A stretch of DNA of 64,000 nt from Caballeronia hypogeia (GCF_001544875.2 NZ_FCOA02000033.1:1-64000), one strand, 5' to 3'; counted from the stretch's first letter, positions 51,912-61,094 are shown. Translations and numbers: made by a program. Notes: generated by a model from the letters alone, not told the origin.

Positions 51912-52987
51912 GAGCGCGATCCGTTCGCTGGCGCCGCGTTCGCCTGCGACTCCTTCGCGGCCAGCGGGTTGTACTGGTTCGTGTACACGTCCTTCACCTG
52001 GACCTTGCCCTTCGGAATCTTGCCGGCCTGCTCCAGAATGTCGATGTAGTACTGGATCGGCGGCTCCGTCACCACGAGATCCTTCACATAGGCGTAACGC
52101 TCGACCAGCTTGACGTCGATGCCCAGCCGCTCGGCCGTGAGCTGCCGCGCTTCGTCGGGATGCGCGTTGACCCAGTTTCCCGCCCGTGCGATGGCAGCGA
52201 CGAAGTCCTTGACCGCCTGCGGATGCGCGCGCGCGAACGCGCCGTTCACGCTGTAGGGCGCCATGCCGCCGAGCCCGTGGTCCTCGTCCCAGTCGCTCCA
52301 GAGCTTGTGCAGTTGCGGATCGGCTTCGGCCGCGCCGGAGAACGGCGGATGAATGATGGCGACGTCCACGTTCTTCGTGACGAGCGCCTGCTGCGACTGG
52401 TTATCCGGCACGACCAGCCAGTTGACCTTCGACACGTCCACGCCGTGCTGCGACAGATACTTCTTCGTGACGAATTCCGCGCACGCGCCAAAGCTGTTGA
52501 ACGCGACGGTCTTGCCCTCGAAGTCCTTCGGCCCGCGAATGCCGGAGTCCGCGCGCGTGAAGTACTTCATGTGCGGCGCGTCGGGCAAGGTCTCGCCGCC
52601 GGCGGAAATGACCTTGATGTCCGCGCCGCTCGCGATCGCCGAGATGACGAGCGGCACCATGCGCGTGCCGAAATCGATCTCTCCCGTGCCGACGAGCGGA
52701 ATGATCTGCGGCGCGGAGATTTTCCCGACGTATCTGGGCCGTGTGCTCGTGCCTTCGAAATAGCCGAGCTTGTCGGCGAGATAGACGAGATCGAACGCGG
52801 GGTTGTCGGGATACTTGAAGTAAGTCACCTCCTGACGCGCGGCCTGCGTGGGCTCCGGCGCGGAGACGCGCGCCGTTTCGTCATGAGGCTTGCACCCGCC
52901 TAGCAGGAGCAGCGCGGCGGCCGCGCAAACCGCAGGCAACAGGTGACGGCCAGCACGTGGCCGATGATGCGAGAGTGACGCCTTCAT
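51908..52987 (-). CDS. NMT1/SsuA-type ABC substrate-binding lipoprotein
   Basis: 359 residues. A lipobox (LLLLGGC near residue 32) indicates a membrane-anchored lipoprotein. The NMT1-like core reads VTYFKYPDNPAFDLVYLADK, LVGTGEIDFGTRMVPLVISA, VAFNSFGACAEFVTKKYLSQ and VDVAIIHPPFSG. First gene of a five-gene operon ending with the NtaA-like monooxygenase. It has no convincing ribosome site at 52987; a start at 53053 would place 22 extra residues before the signal. Confidence 0.85.
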   Translation of the reverse strand: MKASLSHHRPRAGRHLLPAVCAAAALLLLGGCKPHDETARVSAPEPTQAARQEVTYFKYPDNPAFDLVYLADKLGYFEGTSTRPRYVGKISAPQIIPLVGTGEIDFGTRMVPLVISAIASGADIKVISAGGETLPDAPHMKYFTRADSGIRGPKDFEGKTVAFNSFGACAEFVTKKYLSQHGVDVSKVNWLVVPDNQSQQALVTKNVDVAIIHPPFSGAAEADPQLHKLWSDWDEDHGLGGMAPYSVNGAFARAHPQAVKDFVAAIARAGNWVNAHPDEARQLTAERLGIDVKLVERYAYVKDLVVTEPPIQYYIDILEQAGKIPKGKVQVKDVYTNQYNPLAAKESQANAAPANGSRS

Positions 52988-53130
52988 AGGATCGGAATGA
53001 GGAGCAGGAGTGAAAGTGTTACGGCGCCGCGCGACCGGCGGCGCCTTGCTCACTCATTCTCACGCGGGCCGTGAGACGATCAAACGAAGCAAATCTGATT
53101 AGCTGACGCAGTGAAACGTGAATAGCAAAT

Positions 53131-53847
53131 TCAGCGCTTGTCCTCGTCCCGTAGCTGAGCGAGCGATGCGCGCTGCTTGCCGTTTGCGTCGAAGTTGTCA
53201 TCGGCGAGCCAGCGCTCGAACGCGTTTCGAACACGCGGCCAGTCCTGGTTGATGATCGCGTACCACGCGGTGTCGCGATTGCGTCCCTTGTAGACGATCG
53301 CCTGCCTGAAGATGCCTTCGAACTCGAAGCCGAGACGCAGCGCGGTCTTGCGAGAAGGCGCGTTGAGACTGTCGCACTTCCATTCGTAGCGGCGATAGCC
53401 GAGGTCGTCGAAGACATAACGCATCAGCAGATACTGCGCTTCCGTCGAGATGCGCGTCTGCTTGAGCAATGGCGAGAACGTCACGCTGCCCATTTCGATC
53501 ACGCCATGCACCGGCTCGATGCGCATCAGCGCGAGCGTGCCGACCGCCTTGCCGCTCGCGGAATCGATGACGGCGTAGTGAAGCGGATCGGTGGAGGCTT
53601 CGGCCTTCGTCAGATAGTCGCGGAAGGTGTCGAAGTCGCTGAACGGGCCGACGAAGAGATAGGTCCAGTCGCTGCCGTCCGGCGCGCGGCCATAGGCTTC
53701 GAAGAGATCGGCTGCGTGGCGCGAGACGTCGAGCGGCTCGATGCGGCAATGCGCCCCGTCGATGCCGATGCGCGCGGGCCGTTCGCGCGGTGTCCAGTCG
53801 GGCACCGATTCGCCGATCTGCTGCTGATACTCGTTGGTCTTCGTCAT
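53131..53847 (-). CDS. GNAT-family N-acetyltransferase (RimJ/RimL-like)
   Basis: 238 residues. The acetyl-CoA-binding block is in the central LMRIEPVHGVIEMGSVTFSP and RRYEWKCDSLNAPSRKTALR, characteristic of the RimJ/RimL and aminoglycoside/protein Nalpha-acetylating subfamily; EFEGIFRQAIVYKGRNRDTA follows. Substrate unknown. No operon partner. Confidence 0.85.
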   Translation of the reverse strand: MTKTNEYQQQIGESVPDWTPRERPARIGIDGAHCRIEPLDVSRHAADLFEAYGRAPDGSDWTYLFVGPFSDFDTFRDYLTKAEASTDPLHYAVIDSASGKAVGTLALMRIEPVHGVIEMGSVTFSPLLKQTRISTEAQYLLMRYVFDDLGYRRYEWKCDSLNAPSRKTALRLGFEFEGIFRQAIVYKGRNRDTAWYAIINQDWPRVRNAFERWLADDNFDANGKQRASLAQLRDEDKR

Positions 53848-54030
53848 GTGTCGCGGTCTCCTGGGTGTGAAAGGGGCGTCGGGGTATTAAGGTACATCAA
53901 ATGTCCGGCCGCCCGGCGCGCGCGCCAGTACCGCAATGTCGCGCGCCGCACGAACCCCGCCCGCGTCGCTTTCTCCCAACGCTCCCGTCGCAGCAAAAGT
54001 TTTGTACCACGTGTTTAATTGTTACATTAC

Positions 54031-54050
54031 AATTGCGAACGATTCGCATT
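54031..54050. promoter_or_regulatory. Fur-box candidate upstream of TonB receptor
   Basis: AATTGCGAACGATTCGCATT resembles Fur boxes (AATTGAGAATGATTCTCATT-like), with a perfect inverted repeat TGCGAA-CGA-TTCGCA at 54034-54048. It lies 44-63 bases before the receptor start, within an AT-rich promoter region. Confidence 0.6.
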
Positions 54051-54093
54051 CCAGCAAACATTCAACCCGCCCTTCCTTCAAAAGATCAGAGCC

Positions 54094-56292
54094 ATGTCAC
54101 GTCGGGGAACTCAGCAGCACTTCAATCAACGTACTGCGGTGTCATGGGCAGTCGAACGTCTTTTCGTGGGACTGGCCGCCGCAGCCGCGCTGCAGGGAAG
54201 CGCTTACGCGCAGAGCGCGGCGACGACGGAAAGCGACGCGCCCCAAACCACCGCGCTGCCCGCCGTGATGGTCAAGGCCACGGCGACGCCCGGCGAATTG
54301 CCCGCGCCCTACGCGGGCGGACAAGTGGCGCGAGGCGGTGGTATCGGCGTGCTCGGCGCGGCGAACGTGATGGACCAGCCGTTCAACACGACCAACTACA
54401 CCGACGAATTCATCCGCGACACGCAGGCCCGCACCATCGGCGATGTCGTCGTCAACAATGCATCGGTGCGCACCGAACAAAGCGCCGGCGGCTTCGGCGA
54501 CGTGTTCGAGATTCGCGGCTTCGCCGTCCAGGCAACCGATGTCGCGCTCAACGGGCTGTACGGCATGGTCTCGGCGGCGCGCGTGCCGGTGAATCTGCTG
54601 GAGCGCGTGGAAGTGCTGCAGGGTCCGGGTTCGCTCATGTACGGCATGGGACCGGGCGGCAGCATCGGTGGGGCGATCAACATCGTCACCAAGCGCGCGG
54701 ACGACCAGCCGCTGACGCGTCTCACCGCGCTGTATCAGTCGAAGGCGCAGTTCGGCGTCGCCGCCGACGTCGGCCGCCGCTTCGGCGACGAAGGTCAATG
54801 GGGCATTCGCGTCAACGGTCAGTTCAAGGACGGCGAGACCGGCATTGCGCACGGCAATCAGCTTCAGGGCGACGGCGCGGTCGGGCTCGACTATCGCGGC
54901 AAGCAGTTGCGCTGGTCGTTCGACGCCTACAACGTCTCCGAGAACACCGACGAACTCCGCTCGCAGATCGGCCTGGGGACGGCGACCGCGGTGCCGGACG
55001 TGCCTTCGGCGTACAACAATCTCTATCCGGGCTCGAAGCTCAAGCTGCGCGACTCCGCGCTCATGACGCGCCTCGAATACGACGTCAACAAGTACGTGAC
55101 CGTGTACGGCGCGGCGGGCGAGCACTACGGCACGTCGGAGCAGAATTTCCCGTCGGCGACGGGCATGACGGCGGGCGGCGCGTTCAACGTCAGAAACGGC
55201 TACTACGACCAGTACACGCGCACGAAGTCCGTCGATGCGGGCTTGCGTTTCCACTTCGACACCTTCGGCGTCAAGCACACGCTGGTCACCGGCGTGACGA
55301 GCCTGAATCAGGAGATCGGCTACTTCTACGCGCTGGCGCCGGTCTCGCAGACCGTGGCATCGAATCTCTACAGTCCGACGCCCCTGCCGCCGATGACCAC
55401 GCCGCGCGGCGACATGCAGCGCACCAGCCAGACGCGCCTGAACAGCCAGCAGGTAATCGACACGATGTCGTTCTTCGACGACCGTCTGCTGATCACGGGC
55501 GGTTTTCGCCGTCAGACGATCGGGCTCGACAACTACGACCCCGGCACGGGCGCGCGCACCAGCACGCTCGATCAACAGGCGATTTCGCCGCTCGCGGGCA
55601 TCGTCTTCAAGCCGCTTAATAATGTCTCGGTGTACGGCAACTTCACGTCCGGCCTTTCCAACGGCAACACCGCGCCTGCGGGAACGGCCAACGCGGGACA
55701 AGCCTTCGCGCCGTACAAGTCGAACCAGTACGAAGCGGGCGTGAAGGCAGACTGGGGCCGCGTGATGACATCGGTGTCCGTGTTCCAGATCTCGCAGCCG
55801 AACGGCGTCACGAATCCGGTGACCAACATCTATGGCTATGACGGCCGGACCAAGGTGCGCGGCCTCGAACTCGCGGCCTACGGCGAAGCGTTCCGCAACC
55901 TGCGCCTGATGGCGAGCGCGACCTTCTACGATCCGAAGCTCGAAGGCACGGCAGGCGGTGTGAACGATGGCAACGATCCGGCGGGCGTGCCGAAGTTCGC
56001 CTTCAACCTCGGCGCGGATTACGACCTGCCGTGGGTGCCGGGCCTGAGCGTGAACGGCCGCATCATCCACACCGGCGCGCAGTACTACAACGCGAGCAAC
56101 ACGCTGCGTCTGCCGGCGTGGACGCGTTATGACGTCGGCGTGCGTTATGGCGTGCGCATCGCGCAGAAGGATGTCGTGTTCCGCGCGAATGTCGAGAACC
56201 TGTTCGGCAGCCGTTACTGGATTCAGCAGGGCACGTACATCAGCAACGCCGCGCCGCGTACCTTGCTGCTGTCGGCGCAGATCGACTTCTGA
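54094..56292 (+). CDS. TonB-dependent siderophore-type outer-membrane receptor
   Basis: 732 residues. A signal peptide (GLAAAAALQGSAYAQ), a plug domain (TIGDVVVNNASVRTEQSAGG, FEIRGFAVQATDVALNGLYG, ERVEVLQGPGSLMYGMGPGG, then GGAINIVTKR), and a barrel ending in LLLSAQIDF. It matches FecA/FhuA-type ferric-siderophore receptors (FpvA/FoxA-like group). A Fur-like site upstream indicates iron control. No siderophore biosynthesis or FecI/FecR genes adjoin, so it probably uses xenosiderophores. ATG at 54094 chosen by signal peptide. Confidence 0.9.
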   Translation: MSRRGTQQHFNQRTAVSWAVERLFVGLAAAAALQGSAYAQSAATTESDAPQTTALPAVMVKATATPGELPAPYAGGQVARGGGIGVLGAANVMDQPFNTTNYTDEFIRDTQARTIGDVVVNNASVRTEQSAGGFGDVFEIRGFAVQATDVALNGLYGMVSAARVPVNLLERVEVLQGPGSLMYGMGPGGSIGGAINIVTKRADDQPLTRLTALYQSKAQFGVAADVGRRFGDEGQWGIRVNGQFKDGETGIAHGNQLQGDGAVGLDYRGKQLRWSFDAYNVSENTDELRSQIGLGTATAVPDVPSAYNNLYPGSKLKLRDSALMTRLEYDVNKYVTVYGAAGEHYGTSEQNFPSATGMTAGGAFNVRNGYYDQYTRTKSVDAGLRFHFDTFGVKHTLVTGVTSLNQEIGYFYALAPVSQTVASNLYSPTPLPPMTTPRGDMQRTSQTRLNSQQVIDTMSFFDDRLLITGGFRRQTIGLDNYDPGTGARTSTLDQQAISPLAGIVFKPLNNVSVYGNFTSGLSNGNTAPAGTANAGQAFAPYKSNQYEAGVKADWGRVMTSVSVFQISQPNGVTNPVTNIYGYDGRTKVRGLELAAYGEAFRNLRLMASATFYDPKLEGTAGGVNDGNDPAGVPKFAFNLGADYDLPWVPGLSVNGRIIHTGAQYYNASNTLRLPAWTRYDVGVRYGVRIAQKDVVFRANVENLFGSRYWIQQGTYISNAAPRTLLLSAQIDF

Positions 56293-56372
56293 TGGTTTGT
56301 CGGCGAGTCGGCACCCTTATCTGACACAACCCGAAGCTATACTGTCACGCGCCTCCAACCCACGACATCGAC

Positions 56373-56936
56373 ATGCGTAACCGTCTTGTTTCGACTCTGC
56401 TTCTGACCGGCAGCACGATTCTCTTCGGTGGATGTGCCGCCTCGCTGCAAACTCAAGGCTCCGCGCCCGCGGGCCAGAAAACCGCCGAGACCAGCATCAC
56501 GGTGCCATCGGCTTCCACCCATACCATCGTGCTGCGAATGAGCGGCTCATCGGTCGCGACGGGCGCGTCCGACTGGCCGCGCGTGCAGACCGAATGGCGC
56601 GAAGCGATGCAGGGCGCATCGCAGGAAGCCAACTCGGTTTTCGTCGATGAAACCGTCAAGCGCACGCAGCAGCGCGGCGGCGGCACGGTCGTCGACGTCT
56701 ATGTGGAAGACTTTCACTTCGTCGCGCCGGGCGCGCGCTATACGCTCGGCATCATGACGGGCAACGCCTTCATTCAGGCGCGCGTGACGTTCCGCGACTT
56801 GCAGAGCGGCCGCGTGTTCGGCGAGCGCAGCTACAACACGTCGTCGTCGGCATGGCAGGGCATCTTCGCACCCACCAGCGACAAGCAGGCGCGCGCGGTC
56901 GCGGCGGATATCGTCAAGCAGATCAATCCGCGATAG
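56373..56936 (+). CDS. Predicted lipoprotein (DUF4410-like)
   Basis: 187 residues with lipobox LFGGC near residue 21. The body has a repeated beta/alpha pattern (TIVLRMSGSSVATGASDW, VVDVYVEDFHFVAPGARYTL, TFRDLQSGRVFGERSYNTSS, QARAVAADIVKQI), reminiscent of DUF4410 outer-membrane lipoproteins. Function unknown. Confidence 0.75.
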   Translation: MRNRLVSTLLLTGSTILFGGCAASLQTQGSAPAGQKTAETSITVPSASTHTIVLRMSGSSVATGASDWPRVQTEWREAMQGASQEANSVFVDETVKRTQQRGGGTVVDVYVEDFHFVAPGARYTLGIMTGNAFIQARVTFRDLQSGRVFGERSYNTSSSAWQGIFAPTSDKQARAVAADIVKQINPR

Positions 56937-56957
56937 TTCAGCGCCGCCGCGCGCGCA

Positions 56958-57476
56958 TCACCCTTTCTTCTTCTCTTCGCCGAGCACGCGGCGGTTGCGG
57001 TTTTCGATGACCGATTGCGTTCTCGTCGTCGCACCGGGCCCGGGCGCGAAACGCACGTCGCGGAACGACAGCGAGCGCCCGCTCTTCCCTTGCACCGCGA
57101 TGGACTTGACCGGCTGGCCGCTCGCCTGATCGACGAGCGCGACGGGCGGCTTGCCGTTCGGCGCGAGCCACCGATCTCCCCACTGCATGAGCGCGACCAG
57201 CACCGGGTAGAGCTCGTTACCCTTTTCTGTCAGACGATAGCCGAACGTGTTCGCTCGTTCCGCGAGCGGATAGCGCTCGAGAATATCGAGCTCGATGAGC
57301 CGTTCGAGACGCGCGGTCAGCACGTTCCTCGCGATGCCGAGTTCGGACTGAAATTCGTCGAAGCGCGTGGTGCCTTGCGTGCATTCCCGCACGATCAGCA
57401 GCGACCACCATTCGCCCACTTCATCGAGCGCGCGCGCGATCGAGCAATTCATTCCGTCGAAGCGCTTTCTGTACAT
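56958..57476 (-). CDS. HxlR-family transcriptional regulator
   Basis: 172 residues. The HxlR winged helix is visible: CSIARALDEVGEWWSLLIVREC (Cys near residue 11), TRFDEFQSELGIARNVLTARL, YRLTEKGNELYPVLVAL. The tail of about 60 residues beyond is longer than usual and contains a NKR-rich end. Divergent from an MFS transporter with a symmetric operator between them, so it is likely its repressor, responsive to quinones, aldehydes or other redox compounds. Confidence 0.88.
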   Translation of the reverse strand: MYRKRFDGMNCSIARALDEVGEWWSLLIVRECTQGTTRFDEFQSELGIARNVLTARLERLIELDILERYPLAERANTFGYRLTEKGNELYPVLVALMQWGDRWLAPNGKPPVALVDQASGQPVKSIAVQGKSGRSLSFRDVRFAPGPGATTRTQSVIENRNRRVLGEEKKKG

Positions 57477-57602
57477 GCCGGTTCCTTGACGAACGAAGTT
57501 TCTTCACGCAACTCTACGGCATTTCTTCCCGCTTGTCTCGCGCGTCCCATCACGTCATTTCCTCGAATTTCGAAGAACTGCTAGTCGATTATCGATAGTG
57601 GC

Positions 57603-57635
57603 GTGACAAAACTCCGTTGCGTATAGTTTCGTCAC
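57603..57635. promoter_or_regulatory. HxlR operator candidate
   Basis: GTGACAAAACT (57603-57613), 11 bases, AGTTTCGTCAC (57625-57635): an inverted repeat matching at 10 of 11 positions, in the 199-base divergent region between hxlR and the MFS gene. A nearby TCGATTATCGA palindrome at about 57584-57594 adds to the symmetry. Confidence 0.65.
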
Positions 57636-57675
57636 ACCACTAACCCGAGGCACCATTCTTCGGAGGGAGATAACC

Positions 57676-58857
57676 ATGGATCGCCGTCTTCTCACACTCG
57701 CGCTCGGCATGTTCGCGCTGGGCACCGACAGCTTCGTCTTCGGAGGCATCCTGCCTTCCATTGCTGCGTACTTTCACGTCAGCATCGGCGCGGCGGGGCA
57801 ATTGATCACCGTGTACGCGCTCACGTTCGCGCTGCTCGCGCCGACCATCGCGGCGCTCGCCGCCGGCATTTCGCGCAAGCACCTTCTCTTGAGCGGCATG
57901 GGATTGTTCATCGTCGCCAACGTCGGGACGATCCTCTCGCCGAACCTCGGCGTCGCGCTGGTCACGCGTGCGCTGGCGGGCGTCGGCGCGGCGATGTTCT
58001 CGCCGACCGCGAGCGGCACCGGCACGATGCTGGTTCCGCCCGAGCGACGCGGCTTCGCGCTCTCCGTGATCGTCGCGGGTCTCACCACCGCGACCGCGCT
58101 GGGCACGCCGCTGGGCGCGGTCATCGGCGGTCTGGCCGACTGGCGCTGGACGCTGGGCTTCGTCGCCGCGCTGGGCATTGCGGGATTCGTCGGCGTGTGG
58201 GCGCTGCTGCCGGAAGTGCCGCTGCCGCCCGCAATCTCGCTCATCAAGCGCTTCGCGCCGCTCGCCGATTCGCGCGTCGGGCTGATTCTCGCCACGACCG
58301 TGCTCGCGCAGATCGGCACGTTCATCATCTACAACTACGTCGCGGTGGTGTTCGACCGCGCCACCGGCGGCAGCCCGAGCGTGCTCGGCGGGCTGCTCGT
58401 GCTGTGGGGGCTGGCCGGCACGTTCTCCAATCTGCTCGCGGGCCGCGTGCTCGACAGGATCGGCTCGCGCAAGGTCGTCACCGTGATGCTGATCGCCGTG
58501 ATCACCGCCATCGTCACGATGCCGTGGACGACCGTCCATCTGTGGAGCGCCGCCATCGCGATGTTCGTCTGGGGCGCGTGTGCGTGGGGCGTGCTCGTGC
58601 CGCAGCAATATCGCCTCGTGAGTCTCAATCCTTCGATGGCCGCCGTGCTGGTGGGGCTCAACACGTCGGCGACTTATGTAGGCGTGTCGGTGGCGGGCGC
58701 GGTGGGCGCTGCCGCGATTCCCGTGATCGGCAGCCACAGCCTCGGCTATCTAGGGAGCGCGGTCGTCGTCCTTGCACTCGTGTTCTCCGAAATCGCCCAA
58801 TGGCGTGTCAACGCCGTCGAGAACGGCAAGTCGATGAAGGCCGCCGCGACCATCTGA
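57676..58857 (+). CDS. MFS drug/metabolite exporter (DHA1 type)
   Basis: 393 residues with twelve predicted segments. MFALGTDSFVFGGILPSIA and the loop ALVTRALAGVGAAMFSPTAS fit the DHA1/AraJ-type exporters; motif C-like LGTPLGAVIGGLADWRWT follows. GGAGGGAGA lies just before the ATG at 57676. Regulated by the divergent HxlR protein by inference. Confidence 0.85.
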   Translation: MDRRLLTLALGMFALGTDSFVFGGILPSIAAYFHVSIGAAGQLITVYALTFALLAPTIAALAAGISRKHLLLSGMGLFIVANVGTILSPNLGVALVTRALAGVGAAMFSPTASGTGTMLVPPERRGFALSVIVAGLTTATALGTPLGAVIGGLADWRWTLGFVAALGIAGFVGVWALLPEVPLPPAISLIKRFAPLADSRVGLILATTVLAQIGTFIIYNYVAVVFDRATGGSPSVLGGLLVLWGLAGTFSNLLAGRVLDRIGSRKVVTVMLIAVITAIVTMPWTTVHLWSAAIAMFVWGACAWGVLVPQQYRLVSLNPSMAAVLVGLNTSATYVGVSVAGAVGAAAIPVIGSHSLGYLGSAVVVLALVFSEIAQWRVNAVENGKSMKAAATI

Positions 58858-58906
58858 TTTACATCGTTTCCCGTAGCAGTCGATTGCCTCTTTACTGGCG
58901 AAACAA

Positions 58907-59405
58907 ATGAAGAACCTCGTCGAAACCTTCCGTGACTTGCACGACAAACACGACGCCGCTTCGTCTCGCCAACGCATGGGACGCGGGCATCAACATCGAG
59001 GACGGCACGGATGACCCTTCGCTGCTGGCGCAAAAGACCGGAGCGATCAAAGCCGCGCTCGCAAACGCGAAGCTCGATCTGTTCATCAACGCGCGCAGCG
59101 ACGTGTTCCTCGCGAATCTCGCGGAGCCGCCGCATCGGGTCGAGGAATCGTTGCGGCGCGTGAGTCTCTGCGCCAACGCCGGAGCCGATGGCATGTTTCT
59201 GCCCGCGATCGTCGAACTGACGGATATCGAAGCCGTCGTGAAGGGCACGAGTTTGCCGCTCAACGTGATGGCGCGCACCGATCTCGCCGATGCCGATGCA
59301 CTCGGCCGCGCGGGCGTGCGACGCCTGAGCGCGGGCTCCGGCATCGCGGAGGTCTTGTGGGGACACGCGAGCGCGCTCGCGCGGGACTTCCTCGCGCATG
59401 GCTCG
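58907..59405 (+). pseudogene. PEP-mutase/isocitrate-lyase family gene remnant
   Basis: ATG at 58907 begins MKNLVETFRDLHDKH, typical of this family, then one extra base shifts to the frame that reads TPLRLANAWDAG. From WDAG the sequence jumps directly to INIEDGTDDPSLLAQK; intact proteins carry about 75-80 residues between these blocks, so the metal-binding DxDxG region is missing. The C-terminal part (FINARSDVFLA, SAGSGIAEVLWGHAS) remains and its end merges into an unrelated fragment. It cannot make an active lyase. Confidence 0.75.
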
Positions 59406-59446
59406 GCGCGCTGGGGGCGATCACGCGCAACGTCGCCCCGGCGGTC

Positions 59447-59680
59447 ATTTCGCATTACCACGTGAAGCCGGGCGGACTGGAAGACTACTACGAAGTGATC
59501 CTGGCGCAGAATATCGAACGCGGCGCGCGGCTTTCCGCCATCGATATTCAGACGCGCCGCATGACCGCCGATGTTTCGCTCATCAAGGCGCTCGGCGGCG
59601 GCTGGAATCGCAAGGACGGGCTGAATCCGGACGCGGACTGGCTGGCGTCGAATCAGCCTGCGAACGGCAACGCGAAATAA
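59447..59680 (+). pseudogene. 3' fragment of an RND-type outer-membrane efflux factor (OprM/NodT-like)
   Basis: The frame ending at 59680 reads HYHVKPGGLEDYYEVILAQN and LIKALGGGWNRKDGLNPDAD, which is the C-terminal end of TolC/OprM-type outer-membrane efflux factors. The other ~400 residues are missing. It abuts the PEP-mutase remnant, so a deletion seems to have joined the two. Confidence 0.7.
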
Positions 59681-59706
59681 CCCACATCGACAAAAAGGAG
59701 AACACC

Positions 59707-59973
59707 ATGCTGCAACTTCGTCCCGGATGCGAATGCTGCGACAAAGACCTGCCGCCCGAATCCGCCGATGCGCTCATCTGCTCGTTCGAATGCACCTTCT
59801 GCCGCGATTGCTCGGACACGCTGTTGAAGGGCGTATGCCCGAACTGCGGCGGCGAACTGGTCGCGCGTCCGCGACGGCCCGTATCGAAACTGACGAAGTT
59901 CCCGCCATCGGCTGAACGCGTGTTCAACGCGGATTGCAAGGCGCTCCACGAAGCACACGGCGATCAGCGCTGA
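59707..59973 (+). CDS. DUF1272 zinc-ribbon-like protein
   Basis: 88 residues. Cysteine pattern CECCDKDL, CSFECTFCRDCSD and CPNCGGELVARPRRP suggests two zinc-binding knuckles; this is the DUF1272 family. AGGAGAAC lies just upstream of the ATG at 59707. Its last ten bases overlap the convergent LysR gene. Function unknown. Confidence 0.85.
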   Translation: MLQLRPGCECCDKDLPPESADALICSFECTFCRDCSDTLLKGVCPNCGGELVARPRRPVSKLTKFPPSAERVFNADCKALHEAHGDQR

Positions 59974-60878
59974 CCGAGCTTCGACAAGGATTGCCGCAGC
60001 TTCGGAACCGCGAAGTCGATGAAGCGGCGCAGCTTGATCGGCATCTGCGCGCGCGACGCGTGAACGAGATGAACCGGGATGGTTCCCACCTCGAAATCCT
60101 GCAGCACGATTTCGAGCTCGTTCGCCTCCACGGCATCCGCGACGTGATACTCGAACAGATACACGAAGCCGACGCCGCGCTTGGCCGCGTGCGCGGCGGC
60201 GTCGGGCGTCGCGACGCGCAGGCGCGGCTTGATCGCGAGCGTGTTGAACGCATCCGTTCCGGGCACGCGAAAACGCCATCCCGGCGACAGCTTCGGCCCG
60301 CTGAACATGACGCACGGCAATTGCAAGAGATCTTCGGGCGTTTGCGGCGTGCCGCGCTCGGCGAGCAGCGCGGGGCTTGCACAGACCACGGTTCGCATGG
60401 AGCAGACCGGCGTCGCGATCATGCCGCTGTCGGGCAGCTTGCCGACGCGCACCGCGAGATCGACCTGCTCGCCGATCAGGTCCGCGTTGCGGTCGGATTG
60501 CAGTAACGTGATGTTGATCTCGGGATACAGCGCGAGAAATTCGAGAATCACGGGCAGCACGTGCAGCCGCCCGAACAGCACGGACGCGGTAATCACCAGT
60601 TCGCCGCGCGGCGCGATGAATTCGCCGACCGCCGCGCGCTCCTGCTCCTCCACCAGATCGAGAATGCGCCGCGCCGCCTCCACATAGGCGATGCCGGCGT
60701 CGGTCAGGGTCAGCTTGCGGGTCGAGCGCATCAGCAGTTGCGTGCCGAGCTGCTCTTCGAGATCGGTGATTTTTCGCGTGAGCGTCGGCACCGGAATGCC
60801 CATATCGCGCGCGGCGGCGGAGAAGCTTCCCTTCCCGATGGCGGCGAGCAGCAGGCTCATGGATTCAAGACGGTCCAA
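59964..60878 (-). CDS. LysR-family transcriptional regulator
   Basis: 304 residues. N-terminal helix-turn-helix (SMSLLLAAIGKGSFSAAARD, IPVPTLTRKITDLEEQLG, RKLTLTDAGIAYVEAAR) and a C-terminal LysR substrate domain (VFASP-like VCASPALLAERG, VGTIPVHLVHASRAQMPIKL). Orphan by position; no divergent partner gene is recognised within 200 bases, but the small membrane ORF at 61095 is the closest on the other strand. Confidence 0.88.
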   Translation of the reverse strand: MDRLESMSLLLAAIGKGSFSAAARDMGIPVPTLTRKITDLEEQLGTQLLMRSTRKLTLTDAGIAYVEAARRILDLVEEQERAAVGEFIAPRGELVITASVLFGRLHVLPVILEFLALYPEINITLLQSDRNADLIGEQVDLAVRVGKLPDSGMIATPVCSMRTVVCASPALLAERGTPQTPEDLLQLPCVMFSGPKLSPGWRFRVPGTDAFNTLAIKPRLRVATPDAAAHAAKRGVGFVYLFEYHVADAVEANELEIVLQDFEVGTIPVHLVHASRAQMPIKLRRFIDFAVPKLRQSLSKLGQR

Positions 60879-61094
60879 AGCTTCGTCCCGGTCTGATGGA
60901 GTGAATAGGCCACGCGGAGCAGACTGGCGTCACATTAGCATTCCCGCGATGGAAAAGCCCGGCCTGGCATGGCGCTCATGCCTCGAACAGAGGCCTGTTC
61001 TGGCGACTTCTCCCGACATTGATCCCGCGGCGCGGCATCCATACTGGTTGCCATGGTGTTTCGACAAATGCAATGCCGCACGGATGAGGTCAAA

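Noticed and set aside
54142..56070. 642-codon open frame antisense to the TonB receptor
   Set aside because: High-GC shadow frame with low-complexity Arg/Ala/His content and no family match; the receptor on the other strand has full family signatures.
59357..59680. 107-codon frame as an independent gene
   Set aside because: Only its last part matches an efflux outer-membrane factor and it has no ribosome site; treated as a remnant.
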